Assembly (NCBI GenBank): GCA_030637845.1
Contig: DAOWFT010000139.1
Span: 1-6,819 of the forward strand
Reading direction: 5' to 3'
Origin: Thalassospiraceae bacterium
GTDB lineage: Bacteria > Pseudomonadota > Alphaproteobacteria > Rhodospirillales > Magnetovibrionaceae
Length of the DNA: 6,819 nt
Part shown: piece by piece, positions 1 through 5,785 of the stretch
Layout of the letters: each line of letters starts with the position of its first letter
How positions within the stretch are numbered: the first letter of the stretch is position 1
Notes under the pieces: generated by a model
Database searches by the model: none
Seen by the model: only the letters and a program-made list of their open reading frames with translations
Told to the model about the DNA's origin: nothing
Translations under genes and position numbers: made by a program

Positions 1-40
1 GAAAAACTTCAGGTTGGTTAAGGGGGTTGCTGCCCACGGC

Positions 41-367
41 CTAAGGATGAGATTTCTTATCCTTCTTTTTTTCATGGAGGTCATCGATAAATATAACAAT
101 ATTGCTCACTTCTTGTTCGCAAGCCTCAGGGTTTTTGCATGAAGGGCAATTTCCAATATCAGACGAAAGGTTATTTGCCCGACACATTGCCAGGTGCAGG
201 CTCCTCAGCACCTTTACCGGTACCCGTTCGGACTGAGGCGCCAAATCGACCACGGGGCTAGCCCCGGGGTGAGGGAGGCCCGCTTCATCTTTTTCATCTG
301 GTTTTTCATCCGGTCTGGCGCTTAATTTTTTATCAGAGCCATCCGCCGGGGGTGTTGGCTTTTTCAT
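41..367 (-). CDS. Uncharacterised 108-residue protein, disordered N-terminus and four-cysteine C-terminal half
   Basis: I do not recognise a family. Residues 1-50 are rich in Lys, Asp, Glu and Pro and look disordered, including a DEKPDEKDE stretch. Residues 51-97 look folded: a short helix-like segment (VKVLRSLHLAMCRANNLSS), then C62, C74, C77 and C83 (spacing C-x11-C-x2-C-x5-C), then a hydrophobic stretch (IVIFIDDL, 90-97). The tail is a lysine-rich KKKDKK. The cysteine spacing could bind zinc or an iron-sulfur cluster; this is inference. No signal peptide or membrane segment is seen, so a cytoplasmic protein is likely. The ATG at 367 is the first possible start, because an in-frame TAA lies two codons upstream; no good Shine-Dalgarno precedes it. 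It appears monocistronic, with its own promoter and a repeat array upstream. A real gene is likely but not certain. Confidence 0.6.
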   Translation of the reverse strand: MKKPTPPADGSDKKLSARPDEKPDEKDEAGLPHPGASPVVDLAPQSERVPVKVLRSLHLAMCRANNLSSDIGNCPSCKNPEACEQEVSNIVIFIDDLHEKKKDKKSHP

Positions 368-407
368 AAATTAGCACATCTTTTTGAATCTATTCTAATT
401 CGCAAAT

Positions 408-449
408 ACAATTTAAACGAGTATATTTACAATTTAAGCGAGAATATTT
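408..449. repeat. Tandem 21-bp direct repeat, two units (possible operator)
   Basis: Unit 1 is 408-428 and unit 2 is 429-449. They abut exactly and agree at 19 of 21 positions (A417/G438 and T422/A443 differ). Each contains the core CAATTTAARCGWG (409-421 and 430-442). A period of 21 bp is two turns of the double helix, so both copies face the same side of the DNA, as expected for cooperative binding sites. Unit 2 covers the proposed -10 of the promoter at 431-458 and unit 1 lies around the start point, an arrangement typical of repression. The binding protein is unknown. Confidence 0.6.
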
Positions 450-458
450 TCCTGTCAA
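431..458 (-). promoter_or_regulatory. Probable sigma-70 type promoter of the 108-residue gene
   Basis: On the minus strand a perfect -35 hexamer TTGACA (458-453) is followed, after a 16-bp spacer, by TAAATT (436-431), which matches four of six positions of the -10 consensus. Transcription would begin near 424 and give a leader of about 57 nt before the ATG at 367. The -10 lies inside the second copy of a repeated CAATTTAARCGWG motif, with other copies just downstream and just upstream of the promoter. That layout suggests regulation by a bound protein. The -35 is strong and the -10 only fair. Confidence 0.45.
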
Positions 459-467
459 CAACTATCA

Positions 468-480
468 CACGTTTAAATTG
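468..480 (-). repeat. Third, inverted copy of the CAATTTAAACG motif
   Basis: Read on the minus strand this is CAATTTAAACGTG, which matches the unit at 409-421 at 12 of 13 positions, including ten identical bases CAATTTAAAC. It lies about 10 bp upstream of the -35 hexamer at 453-458 and is inverted relative to the tandem pair. The three copies therefore bracket the promoter. The motif is AT-rich, so chance contributes something, but a 12 of 13 match within 60 bp is unlikely to be chance alone. Confidence 0.5.
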
Positions 481-491
481 CACCAAAGAGC

Positions 492-507
492 GGCTACACC
501 TGTAGCC
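492..507. other. Short perfect hairpin (6-bp stem, 4-nt loop)
   Basis: GGCTAC (492-497) and GTAGCC (502-507) are perfectly complementary around an ACCT loop. Neither strand has a T-run directly after the stem, so it does not fit a standard intrinsic terminator. It could be a dyad operator, a weak terminator or a chance structure. It lies between the promoter of the 108-residue gene and the end of the ABC gene. Confidence 0.3.
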
Positions 508-550
508 TGTAATAAAATGGAGGTGGGTGTTGGGTTGCCCATAAACAAGG

Positions 551-577
551 GAAAAATAGTGTTTAAAAAAACGCTAC
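551..577 (-). terminator. Probable intrinsic terminator of the ABC ATPase gene
   Basis: Just after the TAA of the ABC gene, the minus-strand transcript reads UAGCGUUU, a UUUU loop, AAACACUA and then UUUUU (556-552). The arms are 576-569 and 564-557, with one C-A mismatch. The stem can extend outward by a G-U pair and several A-U pairs. The hairpin is AT-rich and so weak, but its position and U-tract fit a Rho-independent terminator. Confidence 0.5.
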
Positions 578-579
578 TT

Positions 580-1575
580 TTATGCGGATTCTTGATTTTC
601 CGGGCCTTCTTCTTCCACCGCGCTGGTTAGCTGGACAAAAACATCCTCCAGCTCCGGTTCCTTGGTGGCGATTTCGGCGAATCGCAATCCTGCGGCCTGA
701 ACCGCACGGACAATTTCACCCGAACGTATTTTGCTCGGCTGATAATTAAACTCCATTACCCGTCCGTCGCTTAAGGTGACGTCAAAATCTTTTAAGGATT
801 CAGGGATATCGCTTATTTCATCGGCCAGCACCACCGTGACGCGCTTGGAATCAAGCCGGCCCATCAGGTTTTTTGTCTTGTCACAGACAACCACCCGCCC
901 GTGGTTGATGATGGCGATGCGGTCACAAAGTTCCTCGGCCTCTTCGAGGTAATGGGTTGTCAGCAAAATGGTGGTGCCTTCGGCGTTTAGTTTGCGCACA
1001 TATTCCCAAAGCTGGCGGCGTAGCTCCACATCAACGCCCGCGGTTGGTTCATCCAGCACCAGCACCTGAGGGCTGTGGACAAGGGCCTTTGCCACCAACA
1101 GGCGCCGACGCATACCGCCGGAAAGGGTGCGGGCATATGAATGGGCCTTGTCGGAAAGACCGACGGCTTCGAGTATTTCATCGGTTCGTCGTTCATTTGC
1201 CGGAACACCATAAAGACCCGCTTGCAGGTCCAGTAATTCACGTGGGGTGAAAAACGGGTCGAGGTTTAATTCCTGTGGCACAACCCCGATGGAACGCCGG
1301 GCTGCACGCATTTCATTTTCCGTGTCATAACCCCAGATGCTGGCCGAACCGGATGTCTTATTAACCAGCCCCGCCAGTATATTTATCAAGGTTGATTTGC
1401 CGGCCCCGTTTGGCCCCAACAGTCCAAAAAAAGACCCTCTGGGAATATCCAGCGAAATCCCTTTTAGCGCGTGCTTTTCCGGGGTCGTTTTGCTGGCGCC
1501 GTAGGTTTTCACCAAATCATGCACTTCCACTGCATTTATTGGCATTTTTGAAGATTGTTGTGGCTGGGTGGCCAT
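580..1575 (-). CDS. ABC-2 type transporter ATP-binding protein, YadG-like
   Basis: This is a cytoplasmic ATPase subunit of an ABC exporter, 331 residues. The motifs are complete and in order: aromatic A-loop Y25, Walker A GPNGAGKST (54-62), Q-loop Q101, signature LSGGM (151-155), Walker B VLVLDEP (171-177) with catalytic E176, D-loop AGVD (179-182) and H-loop H208. Stretches such as LVNKTSG, DEPTAGVD and TTHYLEEAEELC closely resemble E. coli YadG as I recall it, which pairs with the permease YadH. Residues from about 235 form the regulatory tail usual in this group. The substrate cannot be told from the ATPase. No permease gene adjoins it: downstream are a terminator and an unrelated gene. 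The ATG at 1575 is supported by AAGGA (1586-1582) six bases upstream; M11 is a less likely start. Confidence 0.93.
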   Translation of the reverse strand: MATQPQQSSKMPINAVEVHDLVKTYGASKTTPEKHALKGISLDIPRGSFFGLLGPNGAGKSTLINILAGLVNKTSGSASIWGYDTENEMRAARRSIGVVPQELNLDPFFTPRELLDLQAGLYGVPANERRTDEILEAVGLSDKAHSYARTLSGGMRRRLLVAKALVHSPQVLVLDEPTAGVDVELRRQLWEYVRKLNAEGTTILLTTHYLEEAEELCDRIAIINHGRVVVCDKTKNLMGRLDSKRVTVVLADEISDIPESLKDFDVTLSDGRVMEFNYQPSKIRSGEIVRAVQAAGLRFAEIATKEPELEDVFVQLTSAVEEEGPENQESA

Positions 1576-1652
1576 CTTGTATCCTTATCGGTATTATCTT
1601 TGTAAATGATATAGGGCTGAATTATATCGGGCGCAAAGGGAGACATAATTAG
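1576..1652. promoter_or_regulatory. Divergent promoter region between the ABC gene and the zf-CHCC/polA genes
   Basis: The two transcription units diverge from these 77 bp, so both promoters should lie here. On the plus strand TTGTAA (1600-1605) and TATATC (1623-1628) are 17 bp apart, each matching four of six consensus bases. On the minus strand a perfect TATAAT occurs at 1626-1621 but with no good -35. An alternative minus-strand -10 is GATAAT, with a weak -35. The candidates overlap, so polymerase may compete between the directions. The exact hexamers are uncertain. Confidence 0.4.
1638..1642 (+). promoter_or_regulatory. Ribosome binding site supporting a TTG start
   Basis: GGGAG, within AAAGGGAGA (1635-1643), lies 10 bases before the TTG at 1653. 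An in-frame TAG (1650-1652) directly precedes the TTG, so translation cannot begin further upstream. The next in-frame start-like codon, GTG at 1686, has no comparable purine-rich site before it. Confidence 0.55.
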
Positions 1653-1859
1653 TTGCCAAATAATTTATCAGATAATACGTCCGTAGTGGTTCAAGACACA
1701 ACAATATCCTGCCAAGGCCAAAGCAAGGGTGAGGACAGTACAGGCGGCCATCCACGGGTATTTATAAAGATTGATACCACTACAAAATCCGCTGACTGCC
1801 CCTATTGTGGACAAAAATTCATCCTCGATGCCAATGCCAACGTTTCCAGCGGGCATTAA
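1653..1859 (+). CDS. Zinc-finger protein of the zf-CHCC family (NDUFS6-like)
   Basis: This small 68-residue protein has the zf-CHCC pattern: C20, H33 in GGHPRVFIKID, and the CPYC pair C49 and C52 followed by GQKFIL. These four residues should hold one zinc ion. The family includes mitochondrial complex I subunit NDUFS6, and a homologue is part of Paracoccus complex I. By that analogy the protein is probably an accessory or assembly factor of NADH:ubiquinone oxidoreductase on the cytoplasmic side. That role is inferred from the family. The start is TTG, set by a stop codon immediately upstream and a GGGAG site. The first 17 or so residues are poorly conserved in character, so the GTG at 1686 cannot be fully excluded. 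polA begins 26 bp downstream on the same strand, so co-transcription is likely. Confidence 0.88.
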   Translation: MPNNLSDNTSVVVQDTTISCQGQSKGEDSTGGHPRVFIKIDTTTKSADCPYCGQKFILDANANVSSGH

Positions 1860-1885
1860 TTAAGAACATTAAGGCCAGCGCAAAT

Positions 1886-4687
1886 ATGAAGCACCTTTTT
1901 TTAATTGATGGCTCGGGATTTATTTTCCGTGCCTATCACGCCCTGCCGCCGATGACGCGCAGCGACGGAACCCCCGTCGGTGCGGTTTATGGCTTTACCA
2001 AAATGATAATGAAGCTGGTCGAAGACACCGACGCCGATGCAATTGCGGTGGTGCTGGACCGCGCCCGCAAAACTTTTCGCAACGACATATATCCTGAATA
2101 TAAAGCCCACCGCCCGCCTGCACCCGATGACCTTGTCCCCCAGTTTGCACTGGTGCGCGACGCGGTTGCCGCCATGGACCTCAAATCAGTCGACATGGAA
2201 GGCTATGAAGCAGATGACCTAATCGCAACCTATGCCCGCCAGGCGAGGGAGCGTGGCGTCGAGGTAACAATTGTTTCATCGGATAAAGACCTGATGCAAT
2301 TGGTTGGTCCCGGCGTCACCATGCTTGATGCCATGAAAAATAAAATTATCGGCCCCGATGAAGTATTTGAAAAATTCGGTGTCGGCCCGGAGCGGGTAAT
2401 AGATGTACAGGCGCTGGCCGGTGATAGCTCCGATAATGTGCCCGGCGTTGCCGGCATCGGCGTAAAAACCGCGGCGCTATTAATAAACGAATACGGCGAT
2501 CTCGATGGCGTTTTGGCAAATGCCGGTAAGGTAAAACAAAATAAACGCCGCGAAAACTTGCTGGAACAGGCAGAACAGGCCCGTATTTCCAGAGAGTTAG
2601 TCACCTTGAAAAAAGACGTTCCGGTTGAAATGCCCCTTGATGATTTTATTTTGTGTGAGGCCGACCCCGATAAAATGATGTCTTTTTTGGCGGAGAATAA
2701 TTTCAAGTCACTTTTAAAAAAGATGGAAGCCCAAGGTTTTAGTGCGCCAAAAACCACTGCAAAACCCACTGCCGGGGAAATACCTGCACCGGAAAACAAA
2801 AGGCCCGCACCGCTGCCGCCTTTGGAAAAAACTTACGAATTGGTGCAAGACATCGCCACCCTTGAGCGTTGGATAGCGGGCGCATTTGACGCCGGTATCG
2901 TTGCGGTTGATACGGAAACAACGGGCCTTGATTCCATGGCGGCCAGTTTGGTTGGGGTCTCGCTTTCATATAAACCGGGTCATGGGGCCTACATCCCGTT
3001 GGCCCATCTGGGCGCACCGGCTCAAGGCACGTTTGACCTTGGCGATGGTGATGGCGATGGCGGTCATGGCACGGGCACGCCAAAACAAATAGAAATTAAA
3101 AAAGCACTGGCAATGTTAAAACCATTGCTCGAAGACCCCGGCGTATTAAAGGTTGGGCAAAACATAAAATACGATCAGGTTATTTTGACCCGTTATGGTG
3201 TTGATGTTGCGCCGGTGGATGACACCATGGTCATAAGCTACGTTCTCGAAGGTGGCTTGCATGGCCACGGCATGGATGAGCTGGCCTCGCTTCATTTGGG
3301 CGTGGATACCATAAAATTCAAAGACGTGGCAGGAACGGGCAAAGCAAAAGTAACATTTGACCGCGTTAGTTTGGAAAAGGCACTGGATTATGCCGCCGAA
3401 GATGCCGACATAACATTACAGCTTCACCAATTGTTAAAACCGCGTCTTGTCGATGAACAGATGGTCAGCGTTTATGAAAACATTGAACGCCCGCTAATAT
3501 CGGTGCTGGCGGAGATGGAAACAAACGGCATCAAGGTTGACGTTAAAATACTTAAAAATCTGTCCGATGATTTTTCCAAACGCTTGGCCGTACTGGAAAA
3601 AGAAATTCATTCCTTGGCCGGGCGCGAATTTAATATCGCCAGCCCAAAACAATTGGGTGAAATACTTTTTGATGAACTGGGCCTCGAAGGCGGAAAGAAA
3701 AGCAAAAAATCCGGTGCATGGTCAACCGGGGCCGATGTGTTGGAAGAGCTAAGCCATGCGCACGATCTTCCCAGGCACGTGTTGGGCTGGCGACAACTGG
3801 CCAAATTAAAAAGCACCTACACCGATGCCCTGCAAAACCAGATAAACCCGACGACCAAGCGGGTGCATACATCCTATTCAATGGCCGCAACCTCAACCGG
3901 CAGGCTGGCATCAAGTGATCCTAATCTACAAAATATTCCTATCCGTTCTGAGGAAGGCCGCGCGGTTAGAACCGCGTTCATCGCGGAAAAAGGAAATGTT
4001 TTATTAAGCGCAGATTATTCACAAATTGAATTAAGGCTACTTGCCCATGTTGCCGGTATCGATGCGCTAAAAACCGCTTTTCATGACGGCCTTGATATTC
4101 ATGCCATGACCGCGTCCGAGGTTTTTGGCGTTCCGGTCAAAGGCATGGACCCTGATATTCGCCGCAATGCCAAAGCCATTAATTTTGGAATTATCTATGG
4201 CATTTCCGCATTTGGTCTTGCCCGTCAGTTAGGAATTTCCAGAACCGAGGCTAAGGAATATATCGATGCATACTTTGAACGCTTCCCCGGTATTCGTGAC
4301 TATATGGAAGAAACCAAAGCGGGGGCGGCAAAGAATGGGTTTGTCAGCACGCTTTTCGGGCGTAAATGTTTTGTTCCGGGAATAAACGATAAAAACCAGA
4401 TGCGCCGAAGCTTTGCCGAACGCGCCGCCATCAACGCCCCCATCCAGGGCGGGGCCGCCGATATCATAAAGCGGGCAATGTTACGCCTGCCGGGGGCGCT
4501 CGAAGATGCGGGGCTTGGCGCGTTGATGCTTTTGCAGGTTCATGATGAATTGGTGTTTGAACTGCCCAAGGGCCAGTCTGAAAAAACCATTGAAATTGTA
4601 AAAGCCGTTATGGAAGGTGCCGCCAGCCTTGACGTGCCGTTGGTTGTGGATTGTGGAATTGGTTCAAACTGGGGCGAGGCCCACTAA
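1886..4687 (+). CDS. polA: DNA polymerase I, with 5'-3' and 3'-5' exonuclease domains
   Basis: PolA, 933 residues, removes RNA primers and fills gaps in replication and excision repair. All three domains look active. In the 5' nuclease (about 1-285) the metal ligands D8, D58, E108, D110, D111, D133, D135, D180 and D183 are all present, each five below its E. coli number. A Pro/Ala-rich linker spans about 286-315. The proofreading domain (about 318-520) keeps D342 and E344 (DTETTG), D430, Y502 and D506. The polymerase domain has TGRLASSDPNLQNIP (671-685), motif A DYSQIELR (710-717), the O-helix R759, K763, F767 and Y771, and motif C VHDE (885-888). F767 matches E. coli F762. The frame stays open back to an ATG at 1805, but that would overlap the zinc-finger gene; homology begins at MKHLFLIDGSGF, so 1886 is chosen. 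AAGG at 1871-1874 is a weak ribosome site. Confidence 0.98.
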   Translation: MKHLFLIDGSGFIFRAYHALPPMTRSDGTPVGAVYGFTKMIMKLVEDTDADAIAVVLDRARKTFRNDIYPEYKAHRPPAPDDLVPQFALVRDAVAAMDLKSVDMEGYEADDLIATYARQARERGVEVTIVSSDKDLMQLVGPGVTMLDAMKNKIIGPDEVFEKFGVGPERVIDVQALAGDSSDNVPGVAGIGVKTAALLINEYGDLDGVLANAGKVKQNKRRENLLEQAEQARISRELVTLKKDVPVEMPLDDFILCEADPDKMMSFLAENNFKSLLKKMEAQGFSAPKTTAKPTAGEIPAPENKRPAPLPPLEKTYELVQDIATLERWIAGAFDAGIVAVDTETTGLDSMAASLVGVSLSYKPGHGAYIPLAHLGAPAQGTFDLGDGDGDGGHGTGTPKQIEIKKALAMLKPLLEDPGVLKVGQNIKYDQVILTRYGVDVAPVDDTMVISYVLEGGLHGHGMDELASLHLGVDTIKFKDVAGTGKAKVTFDRVSLEKALDYAAEDADITLQLHQLLKPRLVDEQMVSVYENIERPLISVLAEMETNGIKVDVKILKNLSDDFSKRLAVLEKEIHSLAGREFNIASPKQLGEILFDELGLEGGKKSKKSGAWSTGADVLEELSHAHDLPRHVLGWRQLAKLKSTYTDALQNQINPTTKRVHTSYSMAATSTGRLASSDPNLQNIPIRSEEGRAVRTAFIAEKGNVLLSADYSQIELRLLAHVAGIDALKTAFHDGLDIHAMTASEVFGVPVKGMDPDIRRNAKAINFGIIYGISAFGLARQLGISRTEAKEYIDAYFERFPGIRDYMEETKAGAAKNGFVSTLFGRKCFVPGINDKNQMRRSFAERAAINAPIQGGAADIIKRAMLRLPGALEDAGLGALMLLQVHDELVFELPKGQSEKTIEIVKAVMEGAASLDVPLVVDCGIGSNWGEAH
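3041..3058 (+). repeat. Three GGYGAT hexanucleotide units within polA
   Basis: GGCGAT, GGTGAT and GGCGAT follow one another and encode Gly-Asp three times (PolA residues 386-391). A GGHGTGTP stretch follows. They sit in a surface loop of the proofreading domain, between the first exonuclease motif (342-347) and the second (424-430). E. coli PolA has a shorter loop there without this Gly-Asp run. The reading frame is kept, so this is probably a tolerated expansion by slippage. Confidence 0.6.
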
Positions 4688-4769
4688 AACCTTACCCAGA
4701 ATTACCGTTTTATGTTACATATTCAGTCGGGACACGGCTATGTACAACAAATAATGCACGAGGTAATCC

Positions 4770-5159
4770 ATGCCCGTAGACGTCAGGAAAATAATTTTTT
4801 CCAATCGTGAGCTGCGCTTAATCCTGCCGCGGTTTTGTCGTGACAAGGGCATTCAATTGCCGGATTCACCCATGCAGGATTTTGAAATAATTCGCCCCGA
4901 TGACAGTAACCGAATTATTTCCGAAAACACGCCCGAGGGGCTGAAGGTTGTGCTCAGATTTGTATCAAGCAACCCGATGGAGCCTTTCCGGGTAATACTT
5001 TCAGAAAGCGATATTGTTGAAGCCCTTATCGGTGCTTGCCGTGAAGCAAAAATACCTTTGCCCCGGCGGGCAAATAAATATTTGCAGGCGCAAAAAGATT
5101 CCATCGCCTTGGCGGTTGGGCTTTCCGATGATATAGATTTTTCTCGGGCCGATATTTGA
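4770..5159 (+). CDS. Uncharacterised 129-residue protein downstream of polA
   Basis: I do not recognise the family and assign no function. The protein looks soluble, with no signal peptide or membrane segment. Residues 5-30 (VRKIIFSNRELRLILPRFCR) look like a strand and a helix. Residues 57-78 look like strands (GLKVVLRFV, FRVILS). Residues 79-105 (SESDIVEALIGACREAKIPLPRRANKYL) look like a helix, a turn and a second helix, and the tail is acidic. The two cysteines, C23 and C90, are far apart and form no metal-binding pattern. The ATG at 4770 is well supported by GAGG (4760-4763) six bases upstream. The gap from polA is 82 bp with no clear terminator, so read-through from polA is possible. Its stop lies five bases from the convergent msrQ stop. 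Confidence 0.82.
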   Translation: MPVDVRKIIFSNRELRLILPRFCRDKGIQLPDSPMQDFEIIRPDDSNRIISENTPEGLKVVLRFVSSNPMEPFRVILSESDIVEALIGACREAKIPLPRRANKYLQAQKDSIALAVGLSDDIDFSRADI

Positions 5160-5164
5160 CGATT

Positions 5165-5785
5165 TTAGGCACTACGCAAGGTGCGGGATTTTTTATATTT
5201 ATCCATCAGGCGAATGCTCAACAACACCACAAAAACTGCGCTATAAATTATTGGCTCGCGGATGTCGGCCTTTACCATCCAGAAAAAATGCAGCAACGCC
5301 AATGCCCCCGCTGGATAAACCAGCTTGTGCAGGCGTTTCCAGTTTTTTGAACCCATACGTTTTGCAACGCTGGCTGGCGAGGTAACCGCCAGTGTTGTTA
5401 AAATTATAATCACAGCCATACCTACGGTTATGAAGTTTCGTTTGACAATGTCCTGCCAAATAGCGGCCCAATCAAAAAACTGATCCAACACTACGTAGCT
5501 GCTTAAATGGGCCATGGCATAAAAAAATGCACTTAAGCCCATCATCCGGCGCAAACGTATTGGCCATGCCTTTTGGCTGATAATGCGAATTGGCGTCATG
5601 GCCAGCGCGATTAATAAAGAACGCAGCGCCCAATCGCCGAGGAAGCGGTTTATGGCCTCAATCGGGTTGGCGCCCAACCCGTTGGTAAATACATTAAGGC
5701 CAAATGCGCTAAGCCCCAGCCACAAAAGGGGGAGCAATATGCCGACCATGGCCAGCCACCAAATAACGCGAAAAGGAACTGTCAT
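5165..5785 (-). CDS. msrQ: MsrQ, haem-binding membrane subunit of the MsrPQ methionine sulfoxide reductase
   Basis: MsrQ (formerly YedZ) carries electrons from the quinone pool or cytoplasmic flavin donors across the inner membrane to periplasmic MsrP. The 206-residue protein belongs to the ferric-reductase-like membrane family. About six hydrophobic segments are visible, near 8-28, 52-68, 83-100, 118-136, 155-171 and 176-193. Haem-ligand histidines H93 (MAHLSSY), H153 (LHKLVYP) and H166 (LLHFFW) lie two residues beyond the E. coli positions 91, 151 and 164, with identical spacing. NPIEAINRFLGDWAL (40-54) is also typical. Its ATG shares one base with the msrP stop (TAATG), and only a weak ribosome site precedes it, so translation is probably coupled to msrP. 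The gene is full length, with a lysine- and arginine-rich cytoplasmic tail. Confidence 0.95.
   Translation of the reverse strand: MTVPFRVIWWLAMVGILLPLLWLGLSAFGLNVFTNGLGANPIEAINRFLGDWALRSLLIALAMTPIRIISQKAWPIRLRRMMGLSAFFYAMAHLSSYVVLDQFFDWAAIWQDIVKRNFITVGMAVIIILTTLAVTSPASVAKRMGSKNWKRLHKLVYPAGALALLHFFWMVKADIREPIIYSAVFVVLLSIRLMDKYKKSRTLRSA

Noticed and set aside
409..442. CtrA-type binding sites, from the repeated TTAA in the upstream repeats
   Set aside because: The CtrA consensus needs TTAA-N7-TTAAC; here the TTAA elements are 17 bases apart, so the spacing does not fit.
517..630. Plus-strand 37-codon ORF with a hydrophobic middle
   Set aside because: It has no ribosome site, runs over the terminator and antisense to the end of the ABC gene, and resembles nothing known.
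1805..1885. In-frame 27-codon extension of polA beginning at an upstream ATG
   Set aside because: It would overlap the end of the zf-CHCC gene, has no homology to PolA N-termini, and the family start MKHLFLIDGSGF lies at 1886.
2230..2799. Minus-strand open frame of 189 codons opposite polA
   Set aside because: It is a shadow of polA: the plus frame holds all nuclease residues and the reverse product has no recognisable domain or ribosome site.
4711..4744. TACATA/TATGTA dyad between polA and the next gene as a terminator
   Set aside because: The stem is only six AT-rich pairs around a 17-base loop with no T-run after it.
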